Shown: positions 48,701-58,412 of the stretch, in pieces
Layout of the letters: each line of letters starts with the position of its first letter
Numbering within the stretch: the first letter of the stretch is position 1
DNA from: Cryptomeria japonica
Lineage: Eukaryota > Streptophyta > Pinopsida > Cupressales > Cupressaceae
DNA: 64,000 bases
Assembly: GCF_030272615.1 (NCBI RefSeq)
Contig: NC_081412.1
Location: 25,133,501 to 25,197,500, forward strand
Direction: 5' to 3'
Notes under the pieces: generated by a model
What the model saw: the letters and a program-made list of their open reading frames with translations, nothing else
Databases searched by the model: none
What the model was told of the DNA's origin: nothing
Made by a program: the position numbers and the translations under genes

Positions 48701-49686
48701 TCCAGTGGAGACGTGGTTCATTGCAGCTGGAGGAATGCCATTTGCAGCAAATACACCACGTGGTGTATAGGGTATTGCTTGTATTCACTTCCAGTGTATG
48801 TGGGGTTGGAGAACATTCTTCATCTTCCAGTTTGACTTCGAATTTGTATGAGAGCTTGGGAAATACATTGGATTCATTGTTTGGCTTTGTAATTCAGACA
48901 AATCTGCCTGGTACGATTTGCAATAATTCTGACTTTTGCTGTATACCTCATTTATTTCAGTATTGCTTCATATTTGCTGTTATCTATTCCTTCCTATGCT
49001 ATAAAACAATCAAAAACACAAAAACAAACAACCCTTTCTGCACTTCTGTCTAGTTCTGTAAGAAAAACTTAAATAAACAGGAAAACAAAATTAAAAATAA
49101 AAAATTACAGCAGGTTAAACAGCAAAGATCTATCAGGGATCTTTCAAACATCTAATTTTAAGCTGCAATATGACACCTAGTTCTTTCTATATTGCAATAT
49201 GACACTAAAGAAAGTATAATACAAAATCAGAAACAGCTTTTCAGCCATCAAGGATGTACCATAACATGGATGGCTGGATGTTACATAATTACAGTTTTGA
49301 CTTCTCATTAATGAAGATTGTTTACTGTTCACTGTACCATTGCCTCAAATGAATTTAACAGTCTTATCAATGACAAATCAAAACTTCAATCTCATCCCAA
49401 TTCTTTAAAGATTCCATCTTTCTAAATTGCATTGTGACACCTAATCTGGCAGCTTTAAAAAACAATCTCATTCCTTCAAAAATTGAGTGTTTCTATAGTG
49501 TATAATGACCTCTAAAATCATTTTTACAGTGTAATTAGATATATAAACAGAAGGGTGCTAGAAAAAAGGGAGTGAGTTCTGATAGTGGAAGAAATGGTGG
49601 AATACCTCTTCTCGTGGGTGTAGGATCTGATCATGTCCTCCTTCTAACAGACCCACTTCCAGGGATTGTTCCCCATCAATGCCCAT
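36797..49686 (-). CDS. NPF8-type (PTR2-like) peptide transporter, gene 2, with gypsy in intron 1
   Basis: Coding exons on the minus strand are 49686-49606, 41114-41018, 39310-39093, 38866-38310 and 37622-36797 (81, 97, 218, 557 and 826 nt; 592 residues). Lengths and phases are the same as in gene 1, and all introns are GT-AG. Exon 1 starts [17 protein letters not shown], alignable with gene 1 ([10 protein letters not shown]). Exon 2 carries [17 protein letters not shown] and CPFILG. The ExxER motif (ECCER) and FGADQFDD are both present, as is YDR in exon 5. It belongs to the NRT1/PTR FAMILY of proton-coupled, 12-helix carriers; di/tripeptide transport is inferred from NPF8 similarity. Intron 1 is 8.49 kb and contains a whole gypsy element in antisense. 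All splice sites and the frame remain intact, so the gene may still work if the intron is spliced. Confidence 0.92.
39824..40197. repeat. Tandem duplication of a 187-bp unit
   Basis: AGTGTGCTGCTATTG starts both copies (39824 and 40011) and AAACCTCAGC ends both (40010 and 40197). Only about two differences are seen (TGTGTG/TGCGTG and GGTTG/GATTG), so the duplication inside intron 2 of gene 2 is recent. Confidence 0.93.
40532..40714 (+). pseudogene. Possible retroelement C-terminal fragment in intron 2
   Basis: A 60-codon open frame contains [20 protein letters not shown], which resembles the E-T-x-x-H-F-x-x-x-C-x-x-Y-x-x-x-R tail found after the reverse transcriptase of some LINE-type elements. 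No RT block is seen next to it. It could be a short captured fragment, and it is antisense to the gene. Confidence 0.35.
41251..41525. repeat. Degenerate repeats in intron 1, left of gypsy
   Basis: ATTGCAATATAACACC occurs at 41251 and 41371, and a poorer copy (ATTGGCATGTAACAT) at 41511, each preceded by CTTTC(A/T)AAGATT-like sequence. Related copies continue on the other side of the gypsy at 49163, 49191 and 49426. Confidence 0.6.
41526..42914 (+). repeat. 5' LTR of gypsy
   Basis: Starts TGTCATGTCCCC and ends GGGATCTTTCA. It is 1,389 bp. The 110-codon open frame inside (42489-42821) recurs in the other LTR and looks like chance. Confidence 0.96.
42916..42927 (+). other. Primer-binding site of gypsy
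   Basis: TGGTATCAGAGC, one base after the LTR, is a perfect match to the plant tRNA-iMet site. Confidence 0.92.
42971..45856 (+). CDS. gypsy gag-protease-reverse transcriptase part
   Basis: A 961-codon open frame. A basic, His/Ser-rich N-terminal part comes first, followed by the retrotransposon gag core at about residues 200-355 ([37 protein letters not shown]). The zinc knuckle [14 protein letters not shown] lies at about 408-422, the protease [10 protein letters not shown] at about 503, and the RT from about 735, with [26 protein letters not shown] and [13 protein letters not shown]. The catalytic FFDD is at about 843. The product would form particles, process itself and copy RNA to DNA. 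The frame ends at TAG 45854-45856, just before RNase H, and stays open beyond it, so this looks like a single nonsense change in a normally continuous gag-pol. Confidence 0.92.
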   Translation: MHSGRADINRYYTRRRAQYEREFGIEQDPVMAEEQVGGRRNQDEEEREMMRTLITTQPRIAQALDRLQDTLDRLDMDGHRGRRGRSPSVAGSHHSHQSQSSVGSSHHSSRRHRHRTPTTNRPLLPQFIPGEQPAQVEPPEVGFQESVLAATAEWRALPPEVRDVFPLPQYCAQRRDTTRFRGDGGNRPHQQQQNYDLNRATGKITLAPYNGTGDTSARAWVHKLDIYLSLRPMPEREAIQFAVLHLEGIAYDWWHHGLVTQDHTLVHSYTEFTERLIARFDRKDTELYYRELAHLRQTGHVEAYINEFQRIAVMVPDMPQRRSVMLFIEGLQDRLKGLVRAFQPATLKEAIEVTLRLDIVPTSYQADKKPFRDSRPAQKANTSQNKEGTSAKTPWMNQETRNELRRKKLCFSCKEPWEPGHRCMGKGKVHLIEVTSELGDEEVLDTDIEDDTEDVEQVQTQLELDIPEPLASAKVAMATLSSYPKFHAFRLKGTLKGKRVTSLVDTGATHNFIDQKLVERRGLQYEEFGGFGVKVADGAVLGCTKRIPQLSIQMGNYTLTDDFYVLPIEDYDVVLGMQWLQGIGRYIIDHHRMQLEFLSGGKKVILRAASDGGPREVTSRRMETILRHNDVLWATHCLVKSKTPTPQDGRVFHVDIQSVMDCHGRVFGDIPPGVPPDRGFEHGIELEEGAKPVITTPYRHPRAYKDEIEKTIHELLDMGFIRPSSSPFASSVVLVKKKDGTLRMCIDYRALNKKTIKNRYPIPRIDELLDELHGAVYFSKIDLRSGYHQIRVRAEDVHKTAFRCHYGHYEFLVMPFGLTNAPATFQSCMNHIFNKQLRKSVLVFFDDILIYSCTWEEHLRHLEEVLGIMEDQSLFAKLSKCEFGLREVLYLGHVISADGVKVHEEKIQAVQNWPVPQNITELRGFLGLCAYYRRFVKGFSQLAAPLTDLTKKGAFRWTEQA
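45857..47707 (+). CDS. gypsy RNase H-integrase-chromodomain part
   Basis: Same frame as the preceding segment, continuing across the TAG. RNase H shows its catalytic set: ECDASG near 45938, DKEMLAI near 46050, RTDHNS near 46128 and VADALSR near 46258. Integrase follows with the HHCC zinc region ([11 protein letters not shown] ... CMTCQQ, 46490-46625) and the D,D,E core (SMDFITGLP near 46698, VSDRDSRF near 46880, TDGQTEIVN near 46990). The C-terminal [14 protein letters not shown] and [18 protein letters not shown] (47575-47700) form a chromodomain, which in this clade steers insertion to particular chromatin. The TAG at 47705-47707 falls where related sequence would carry on ([11 protein letters not shown]), so the very end seems shortened. 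Confidence 0.9.
   Translation, partial: GVFDRLKEVMSTCPVLALPDFSQPFVLECDASGFGIGAVLMQNKHPIAYESRKLQTNERLYSTYDKEMLAIMHALAKFRQYLVGSKFVVRTDHNSLKYFLNQTELNDRQQKWISKIQAYDFDIEFIKGKNNTVADALSRKPSLAAHCSLSEISADWKAQLLVEYSKDQHACEIMDGLIVDDRYSVVDDIIYYKGRVYLVPSSQLKEQILHALHDTPTAGHPGYGKTYRAVRERFSWKGLKDDVLRHVRECMTCQQNKSEHTYPAGLLQPLPIPEQKWTGISMDFITGLPRVQGKDCIYVVVDRLTKYAHFFPIALDFTTSQVAELFFREVFRLHGLPKTIVSDRDSRFMSSFWQEIFRLTGTELTPSTSYHPQTDGQTEIVNKWVEGYLRNYVSGQQKAWVRWLYLGEYCYNTTHHMSIGMTPFRALYGYEALSFTDLAVSDSRVPLAQDWLQENQDVMRSLRENLQQAQNQQKMYADRHRIERAFEVDDMVFLQLQPYRQSTLKRGGAEKLKPRFYGPYRVLRRVGEVAYEVELPPGSRIHNVFHVSCLKKALGQHITVSPELPPMDEEGKLILVPDEILEVRERRLRSRVIREYLVRWRDLPIEDATWEGESIL
47745..47757 (+). other. Polypurine tract of gypsy
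   Basis: GAGAGGGGAGGAC directly precedes the TGTCATG that opens the 3' LTR. Confidence 0.85.
47758..49146 (+). repeat. 3' LTR of gypsy
   Basis: It is 1,389 bp. Differences seen from the 5' copy are CAAAGA/CAGAGA, CAGTCA/CATTCA, GATTTT/GATATT, AAAGAT/AAAAAT and CTATCT/CTGTCT. Confidence 0.96.
49152..49605 (-). other. Intron 1 of gene 2, part next to exon 1
   Basis: Intron sequence between the gypsy and the splice donor at 49605-49604. It holds further ATTGCAATATGACAC-type degenerate copies (49163, 49191 and 49426). Without the gypsy and one target copy, intron 1 would be only about 0.87 kb. Confidence 0.8.
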
Positions 49687-50010
49687 TACTGCTATTTCTC
49701 AAAAATGAAAGAATGATCTGCGAAATACAGAATCAAATCATAACAAACCATAAGACTAAGAAAATAGGAAATATCTCAAAATATGTCTTGTTAAAGGCAC
49801 CCAATAGACCAGCGGAGCATTTTGTACTTCATGAATGTCAAATGTCTAAGGTACGACCAATGAGAGGAGAGCCCCTGGGTTATTTTTTCCATATAAAAAC
49901 AAGAATTCTTGGTTTGAATGTGTAGTAATTGTTAGGTAGGATACGGATAAAGAATCTATTTTTTTTATTTTTTTTTATTTTATAGAAACAAGAATTTTAA
50001 GGTATGAATA
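49687..50010 (-). promoter_or_regulatory. Candidate promoter and 5' UTR of gene 2
   Basis: This is the region upstream of the ATG at 49686. On the minus strand a TATAAA lies at 49984-49979, about 295 bases before the start codon, inside a T/A-rich tract. No other element is recognised, and the transcription start is unknown. Confidence 0.3.
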
Positions 50011-50860
50011 TATGTAGTAGTTTGATACGTGAGAGTGAGGATAAGGAATCTAATTTAGTAGGTAGTGTAGGGGCAAGGAATCTATTATATTTTATTTTTA
50101 ATTATATTTCATTTCGAATTTTTTTTAGATCAATCATAATATCAATTTTTAGTTCTTATCAAGGCAAGGATATTTATATATTCATTCCATTCAATTTTTT
50201 CCATTAAAAAAGTTAAACACAAATTTTATAGTTTATATTTATTTTATATTTTAAATTATTATAAAAATTGCATTTCACTTTTTTTCTATTGATTTATGTT
50301 GAAAACATTGCAAAGTTTAATTTTTCTTTTTTTAAAATTACACATTTTAATGTATTACATAAAATGTCAAACTATATTAATTTTTCGAATGACAAGTCCA
50401 CTATTGCATATGTTACAGATTTTGATATATGCAAGAGTAGACATGTCATGTCCACTTTTAATAGAGTAAACTTTATATTCTATTAAAAATGTATGTGATT
50501 GAAATCCTCAATCTTATAATAAAAGGATATATTATATTTATATATTTTACCTTGATTCTTTTATTATTTCTTATTTGCTTATTTATATTTTCATAAATGA
50601 ATATAAAATATTTTAATGTGTATTTATTAATACATTGATATTAATATTTTTTTATGTTTTTTTATATTTAAAAGACTTGTCCATATACTTGATAAATAGA
50701 TATGAGATGTGTTTCTTATTTTTAGTTGATAGGCTTTATTTGGTGGGCATGCCCACCGGAATCGTCTCATGTCTTATGTCTAAAAATGTGTGGGTGTTGG
50801 AATTCTTACACAAGGCTTTTTATGTTAGCTTTTTCACGCCGTGGGATTTGTCACTTTGCT
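50011..50860. other. AT-rich intergenic DNA
   Basis: Long T- and A-rich stretches with short open frames but no domain. Two near-identical phrases (ATGTGTAGTAATT/TATGTAGTAGTTTG, each followed by GATA and AAGGAATCTA) around 49918-50085 suggest a small old duplication. Confidence 0.45.
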
Positions 50861-50864
50861 ATCA

Positions 50865-51003
50865 ATGTGCAAACAATTACAAATTTCCAAAAAATGATAA
50901 AACAAAAAACAAAACCAAAAAACATTAAAACTAGACTAAGATGCATATTGTACTTCATCCTATATGCAACCATGAACATCTGATATTTGGTAAGTTATGT
51001 AAT
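50865..51003 (+). repeat. Direct repeat, left copy
   Basis: From CAATTACAAATTT to CATCTGATATTTGGTAAGTT, about 140 bp. It closely resembles 55785-55914. The shared core includes TTTCATCCTATATGCAACCA-like sequence. The pair flanks about 4.8 kb. Confidence 0.75.
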
Positions 51004-51445
51004 TTTACTAATATTTACTTCTCATGACTATTACTTACACAATTATTTGTATACAATTTCAACTTTTTATAATTCTTTTCATTTATTGCTAAACCTTTTA
51101 CTCTATAACTAAATCTTTTATCTTTAAGAATTTTTCTATAACTAATTCACTATTTAGACAATTATTTGTATAGAATTTCAAACTTTTATAGTATATTGCT
51201 AAAGCTTTTAGTCTATGACTATATCTTTTATGTTCTAGAATTTCTCTAAAATTAATCTAAATTCTTTGCTATTACATTTCTTATGTACACTTGCACTTTT
51301 CACAAGCGATATTAAGGTGGGTCCATAGATCATCCATGCATCCTCACAAATTACCTGAAAGGGTAGTGGATCCACATGTCTAATCATGTGACTAGGCATC
51401 ATGCCCCTCTCATCTTGTCATGCTTATAGCACAAAATTCTCAATA
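51004..51445. other. Intergenic DNA, no gene seen
   Basis: AT-rich. CACAATTATTTGTATA(C/G)AATTTCAA occurs twice (about 51038 and 51153), which suggests a diverged tandem copy of about 115 bp. Confidence 0.4.
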
Positions 51446-51449
51446 TTAA

Positions 51450-51662
51450 CATCATACTCATGCAACTACACAAATGTGATCTAAGAACATCAATGTACTA
51501 GAGTCCAGAGGTAAGCATATTTCAAAAGACAACTCGATAATCACATTAGCATATACATCATATTCATGCAAATACTCAAATTTGATCTAGGAACACCAAT
51601 GTACTAGAGTCTAGAGGTAATCATATTTCTATAAACAACTCAATATTCACATTATCATAAAA
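51450..51662. repeat. Diverged tandem repeat, about 106 bp
   Basis: CATCATACTCATGCAACTAC at about 51451 and CATCATATTCATGCAAATAC at about 51557 start two adjacent units, both containing CAATGTACTAGAGTC(C/T)AGAGG and ending near CACATTA(G/T)CATA. Confidence 0.85.
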
Positions 51663-54600
51663 ATAATAACAAGATCGTCAATATATGAGCAATAATTACA
51701 TATATGTTCCATCTAATGTTATAGTATCAAATCAAGAATCATAAATTATATGATTACACATGTTATTACAAAAGATTACTTATACAGCCCATCACCAACA
51801 AGTCACATGACTTGGGCAGTCCATTGTCATCAATTCACAAGAATACATCAAGAGTACAAGAAATGTGTACAAACACTGAAATATTAAATGCATTAATTTG
51901 TAAAGTTGGTGAAAATAGGCAATCCACAAATTAAGCTATGAATTCGCTTATTTCCACACCTTATACATTAAAGGGGAGAGGAAAACCTAAATATAAGCAA
52001 CCTTGATTCTATTAAGAATAGGATTGAATATAGATTGGATCGTGTTCCCTTTTTTATTAGTTGAGGATGTAATTGAAATGATGTAATTTGAAGTTATATC
52101 TAGGTTAAATGATGGAAATTTGACATAAAACAACATAAATAGTATGCAGTCATGAAGCTAAATATGAGAAGAAGGGACATGGAGGCACTAATGACCAAAA
52201 ATTTGGCTAAAAAATGTAGGACTGCGAGGCAATTATTGACCCGATCCTCTAGTTATCAAATGTAGACAAACAAAAAAGTTTCAAAATCAGAATGTCACTT
52301 AGAACCTATTCCCAGAAGCTTGTCAAAAATCTGTGGGACTAGGATGCAATTATCAACCTGGTCCTCCACTTTGTGCTCCTATAAAAGTCACATATAATCA
52401 TCAACGAATTCTCTTCTAAAATTTTAATTTGTGGCTCACGAATCTATCACCTGCACATAGAAAAAAGGGAAATGGTGTTGTTGATACACGTTTTCCTAGG
52501 TCAAACCTTGGGTTTGGAATTAACCCTTGGATTGAATTGAAATTGAACTTGAAATGGAATTGACTGAATTGGAACAACTTGCCTTTTGAGGGCAAGGCTA
52601 AATCTGAATTGAAATGATTGAATTAGAACTTGATACCTTGATGAATCTTACTATGAAGTCTTCATGCATAGGTTGATAATGTCATGTAAAATATCTTCAT
52701 AATATCTTTCATGGATGCCATCATGAATGCTTGAAATTTGAACTTGACCTCTCCTTCAATGCCTTAATGATGTTTGATTGCTTTCTCACTTGAATTTGCT
52801 AGAGTGTAATTGAGAGATGGATAGAAGTTCTCTTGTGTTACCAAGATGAGGGGGTTAGGCTTGCTTTTATACCTAACTACACCAAATGTATTTGAAATTT
52901 TAAAGCAAACCAACACAGAGAATGTTTTCCTATCTTTGAAATGTGATTGTTGCAGGGTCCAAATGTGGGCCCCTTTTGGGAGGACCATGGCTCTCAAGGT
53001 ATCCTAGTCGTGGGATTATGGTGTCCAAGGCATCCGAGTCTTGCCAATCAAGGCTCGAATTTAAACAATATCCTACAAGGGCACAAAAGATGCAGATTTT
53101 AGATGGCTATGAACAAAATCAAAGCAAATTCAGGGACATAAGACCGAAATGCAGAAGTGAGGCCTAAGTAAGGAGGAAATTGTATAGGGATATAATTTAT
53201 GACGCTACACAATCTAATAGTCATGTACAATCAGGAGATGAGAATGTGGTCCTCGCACTTTTCTCCCCAACCATGAAGCTTACGCTTCCCTCAGATTCCT
53301 CGTACTCAAAGAATACTTGACCTTGCTTGAGATACCTAGCAATCTAGAATCAATAGACACGGTGGAATCTAGTGCATGCCCGATATATCTACATGCACTT
53401 CTATCATACGAGAATATGTTATGTTCTCATATCTAGATATGATAGAGAATAAATAGAAAAAATAATCCATCTACTTCAATAGTCTGCATAGCTTTGGTAA
53501 AAGCAATTCAATCATTATACAGAAATAAAAGTAGATATGGAGAAGCAAAATCTCCAATCATTCATGATATTAATACAAGATTGATACATTCTCCATTGTC
53601 TACTCGCTCGATCATACTATTAATGTTCATCATTAACATGATAGAGGACATCAATATGACATCACAAGACTAGCAACATGAATCACACGACCTAGTCATC
53701 ATAAGGATGTAAAAGAAAACTCAAAATAAGAGTTCATAGATTTCAACTCAAAATCATAAAATATGCACAAGATTAATAAGTATGTCAAAAAATCACAAGA
53801 TAGATAAATTAAAATTGGTGACTAACTTACCATAAGAAAATTGAATTTTTGAAAGTTGCCCTTATGAAAATTCAAAGTTTTATCAATAATTGAAAGAATC
53901 ATCAATCTTAAAAAACAGTTTCACGTAAACTACTAGACTAACTCTAGTCACATTAAGGGAGTAAAAAGCTAAAAAACACCTTGGGGGTACCACATCCAAG
54001 ATGTGTTAGAGAACATACCCAAACACATGGAAAAATTTAGTCTGAAAGATTGCAACACTATGTAATGACATCATCAATCATCCTTAATCACAAATCCAAA
54101 CTCAATTTTTAGCAGACACTCATAGCCTTAGTGTGTTTTGATAACATTACTATGCAAGAATCAACCATTAATAGATCACGCATGATAAATCATGGGAATT
54201 AAATTTTTTATTCCATTACGCATGCAAAAGAATAGTCATTTAACTTCTCCAATACTCAAACAATATAGTTCACATTTTCCAATAAGATTTTATGGATATG
54301 CAATTTTAAGCAAAGCTTGCACAATCACATCAATCAAGAGAGTCCATGAACATAACCAAGCACTTCAAGGTTATTTCTAACTTTTACAACCTAAAATCAA
54401 GTTAGGACAACTAAGAAGTCACACATCTACGCAAGAGATATTTCCCTAAGAGTGATTATTTACACTTCTGTAAACTCTAAAGCAAGGAACATCCTTCCCT
54501 TTCCTACCATGTGTAACAAAAACTAGGAGGGTCTTTTTCCCACTACGCTAATTGATCCACATTGATGCAACTATTGACTCATACATCTAGCACTTATGCA

Positions 54601-55650
54601 ACATGCATAAGCACTATTTGACATAAGGGTTATGTGATCGAGTGTCTCGATGGTCTCTCTAACTTGATCTTTGAGACTCTCATTCTAGATGCAACTAAAT
54701 TGAAGATGTTAATGGCCTATGGAAATCTATTTTGCAAAGACTTGTGAGGACTCCTAAGGATGTGAAATCTACAAGGAGATAATGACACTAAGAGACTATA
54801 TGAATCGCAAAAATTTTGAGCAAATTAGACCTTGATCATGAAATTCTAAGTGACCTAACAAAGCACAAATCTAACAGGACGAGTGCAAAATTTCTTTTTG
54901 ACAAATGCAAATTTAAGACAAGATGAGTGCGAAATTGGTTTTTGACAAGTGAGGTTTATTTTGGACAACTACAAAATAGGGATTGAATGATTGCAGGGAA
55001 AATTTAAGATAGATGCGAAAATGATTGTGTACAAATGCGAAAACAATTGGACTTGAATGTGAAAGTCTGTATTTTCTAGAAAATTTAAAAGTTTTTGGTC
55101 TGTTTCAGGGAAATTTTGCACATGTTTTAATGATCAAATAGTTAGAAATCACAAGGACAGTATGGTTGGTGGACTTCTTAATTTTGAGTACTGTTATCAT
55201 GTATGTTCAAGGGTCAAATCAACCCCAAATTTTCACTGGTCTTTGCACATTCGAAAAGACATCAAACAATGTTTAATCCTAAGGAAATTGGCTTCACTAC
55301 AATAATCTAAACCCACAGCTTGGAATCTCCATCCATGCAAGTGTAGGGAAACCTACAAGGGAGGATAGGTAGGGGCCTCCAAGATTGGAAAGATGACCCA
55401 ATCACCCTCTCCTCAAAAAGCTACATGTAACTTATGCAAAGCTAGGTAATACAATCTCATCTCAAGTGAGTTTGATGGTGACTATCTTAGAAACAAAACT
55501 AGCTATGCCCTTGCATTAATACTATCTCAATTTTTGGTCAAAATAAGGGTAGGCCACTACTAAGGTTTCTGGTTAAAATTTAGAGTTACTAGCATCCTGC
55601 AAGCATCAAGCCAACCTTACTTATAAAACTCCTTTCAGATTGATAAGTAC
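51663..55650. other. Intergenic DNA, probably old retroelement debris
   Basis: No coding domain is seen on either strand. Some stretches read like LTR or leader sequence, such as the GGGACTAGGATGCAATTATC phrase near 52337 and the TAGGACTGCGAGGCAATTAT phrase near 52219, which resemble each other. I could not set element boundaries. Confidence 0.4.
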
Positions 55651-55654
55651 AAGA

Positions 55655-55745
55655 GAAGCTAATACCAATGGATGCAAAAATCATTAACAACATAATCTAA
55701 TACCAACAAATGCAAAAAGCATTACCAATAGATGCAAAAATCATT
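55655..55745. repeat. Short imperfect minisatellite
   Basis: TACCAATGGATGCAAAAATC, TACCAACAAATGCAAAAAGC and TACCAATAGATGCAAAAATC occur in succession (about 55661, 55691 and 55713). The unit is roughly 22-30 bp. Confidence 0.7.
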
Positions 55746-55784
55746 TCTGACGAGTGTGAAAATTCTAAAGGCTGTCTGCAAATT

Positions 55785-55914
55785 GCAAACAGGCAATTAC
55801 AAATTTTCAAAAAATGATTAAAAAAACAAAACATTAAAACTAGAATGAGATGCATATTATATTTCATCCTATATGCAACCACGCACATCTGATATTTGGT
55901 AAGTTATATGTATT
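55785..55914 (+). repeat. Direct repeat, right copy
   Basis: The partner of 50865-51003. Both copies end CATCTGATATTTGGTAAGTT and then diverge. They may be ends of an old element or a dispersed repeat. Confidence 0.75.
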
Positions 55915-56358
55915 CGTCAGGATCTCTGAGTAGTTGTTCCACACACAAGATCCCTTGGTATTATTTGTTTAATCACCTTCATTCTACTTTTAAATGGTAG
56001 CTTGGAAATTTAGTTTTTATTCTACGAGGTATTTCACCGTGACATTCATTCTTAGGTGCGGATTAAAATTGAAAAATGATAATAGAAAAATGCAAAAATT
56101 CAATAGAAAATCATTTATACCGTTTTCTTTTACTTGACAAATATGAAATGGTAGATTAATAGATGTGAAATTCCTACTATGTGAATGCAGAATACCACAC
56201 TGACAAAAGTGAAGCAAATTATGCGTGAATGCAAATATAATTGCATATTAATGCAAAATTATAGGTTCGATTGTGGAATTTCAAGCCTGTTATTCTGCAA
56301 AACACACAAAAAATTTTAAAAAATCAAAAAAATTCTTTCTCATTGGGCTCACCAGAAA

Positions 56359-57484
56359 TGTATGCACGAGAATTCATCATTTTTGTTAATTACAATTAAC
56401 AAGTTAACCACCAAAACCCTTTCCAATTAACTAATTCCGAATACAACACAATGAAAGTACGCTCATGAATTCAATAAGAAACAAAATTAAAACATTAGAA
56501 AAACCCCCTTTATTGCATTTGAGTGTATTGCTTACATTGTTCTTCTGCTTCTTAAGTAATGTTGGCTCCTAGAGTCGCACTGAAAAACCTGGAAGATATG
56601 GACACAAGAATTTAAAGATAGTAGTTGTCAAAAAGGGAAGTTGATTCTGAATTTATAGATTATGAAGGGTCTAATTGGATGGTTGAGATTCATTTGAGAA
56701 CTGAATCGATCAACTACTGAAATTTCATGCGACAACTTGATGGGAGAAATTCACTCAAGCTAACTGGATTTGATTGAGAGATCAACTGATTTGATTGAAG
56801 AGATAACTAGTTTGATTGGGAGTTACATAAAATTGATGGATTGATCAAGAAATTTGATTGAATAGCTAACTGAATTGATTGATTAGAAAACCAAATTGAT
56901 TGATCAATAAGAAAAAGGTGATTGAGAGTTGATTGGACGTCAATGGCAGTTAGAATTTTGACATGTACTATTGGAAATTAGCACGAAATGCATTTGATTT
57001 GAATTCAAGGATTTTCAAAATCCTCAAATGAAATGCAAATTTGGATTAATGAGAAATTAAATGAGTTTGAATTTAGAGGAAATTTGATTTTTTCAAAATG
57101 AAGAGAAATTAGATTAAATAAATTTATGAAGTTTATTTAATTTGGAGGATATAACTAGATGACATAATTACATAATTAAATAATTTGTAGAAATTATTTA
57201 ACCATGGGAGGAATAAAAATTGAACTTAACTAAATAATAAAAATCATTTAATTAAGGTAAATAAATCGTAATTAATTAAATAATAAAATTATTTAATTAA
57301 TTTAAAAAGGGAATAGTTAGTTGATTAAATTATTAGAATAGAAATTGAATAATTAATTTATGATGAAAAATATGATTATTGATCTAGAAAAATAAAAATA
57401 TATTAATTAAATAAATAATTAAATTTAATTAACATAGAGGAATAATTAGCGATGTTAGTAACGAGACAATTTTGAGTGTCTACA
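56359..57484 (-). mobile_element. Probable LTR (minus strand)
   Basis: Read on the minus strand the stretch starts TGTAGACACTCAAAATTG and ends CGTGCATACA, so it has TG...CA ends. It is followed by TTTCTGGTGAGCCCAATG, which sits where a primer-binding site would be, although it is not the tRNA-iMet type seen in the other elements here. The interior is very rich in TTAATTAA-like sequence. No second copy was found in the window, so this is a solo or truncated LTR. The boundaries are inferred. Confidence 0.4.
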
Positions 57485-58080
57485 GATTTCACACTATGAT
57501 AGATGAAGAAAGAATGAAATAATAGTTACTTTCATTTTTTTTATATGTTTTATCAAGCAATGCCATATATATCCATGTCTAATTCTAAGAGCAGATTCCT
57601 AAGATTCTACTTTGTTGTGCACCGAAATGTTTTTGTGTGAAGATCGATTATGCTACTAACTCTCTTGAGCTAAATATTAAGGTTGTATCATATTTCTTAG
57701 CGCATTTAGAGACTTTCCTCACTCCGCACTTGTCATTTCCTTATTTTACGGTGTTTTGTTCTAACACGGGTTCTTTGTTTTAACGTGGGTGCTTTGTTTA
57801 TTTTAAGCAAACTAAGGAAAATTTCAGGCTTTAAAATCTATTGTTTTCACATTTTTGTCTTTCCTCTATTCTTATCTTACATTGGGGCTCATTGTTTCTA
57901 ATATATTCTTTGTAATATCTACATTCTAATTGTTAATGAAATAGTTTTTATTGTTCAAGCTCTAAATTTTTCGTATGCTAATTCATAATTTTTGTTCGTT
58001 TTTATAGCTAGATCATACTATCTTTTGTAGATTTAGTTAAAAATTTACATGGTTTCAAATCTTAGGTATCTAGAAATAAG
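57485..58080. other. Intergenic DNA, no gene seen
   Basis: T-rich sequence. GGTTCTTTGTTTTAACGTGG and a neighbouring GGTGCTTTGTTTATTTTA phrase are the only local repetition noticed. Confidence 0.4.
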
Positions 58081-58084
58081 AGGC

Positions 58085-58412
58085 ATAATAATTTTTGGAG
58101 GTATTGAAGATTAGAGCTTATAAAGAATGGAATTTCTAGCCTCTTCCATTCTCATACAATACAACTATTTTGAATGGAAGCCAAAGATTATGCTTCAACT
58201 CTGAAGTAGAGATTTGTATCAAATAGTCATGGATACAGAGGTTGAACTTGATTCTATTGTGAGAAAATCTAAATATTTCAACTAGATGGATGAGGCTTAC
58301 AGTCCCCTTTTCTTATCCATGTCTCTAGAATTGTTGTATAAGAAAAGGATAAGAAAATCTAAATATTTCAACTAGATGGATGAGGCTTACAGTCCCCTTT
58401 TCTTATCCATGT
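58085..58412 (+). pseudogene. copia gag fragment with internal duplication
   Basis: Fragments such as FEWKPKIMLQL, a stop, then SRDLYQIVMDTEVELDSIVR (58172-58262) fit the start of copia gag proteins (W-K-x-K-M ... DLW). The next part, KSKYFN...MDEAYSPLFLSMS, is present twice because 65 bp (58262-58326 and 58352-58416) are duplicated at a 90-bp offset. At about 58413 the sequence switches to an inverted integrase fragment. Confidence 0.6.

Larger units (their letters stand above)
41526..49146 (+). mobile_element. Young Ty3/gypsy chromovirus inside intron 1 of gene 2
   Basis: A complete 7,621-bp element. Both LTRs are 1,389 bp (41526-42914 and 47758-49146) and differ at about five positions by eye (0.36%). 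AACAT flanks both sides (41521-41525 and 49147-49151), a perfect 5-bp target duplication. A perfect tRNA-iMet primer site and a purine tract are in place. Gag-pol lies in one frame from 42971, with gag, protease, RT, RNase H, integrase and a C-terminal chromodomain, the mark of chromoviruses. Only two in-frame TAG codons disturb it (45854 and 47705). It is antisense to the host gene. Confidence 0.97.

Noticed and set aside
42489-49053. Identical 110-codon open frames in both gypsy LTRs (42489-42821 and 48721-49053)
   Set aside because: They are identical only because the LTRs are. The translation shows no domain and lies in the regulatory/leader part of the LTR.
51450-51662. Possible CRISPR-like array
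   Set aside because: Only two diverged ~106-bp units are present with no unique spacers, and the window is eukaryotic.
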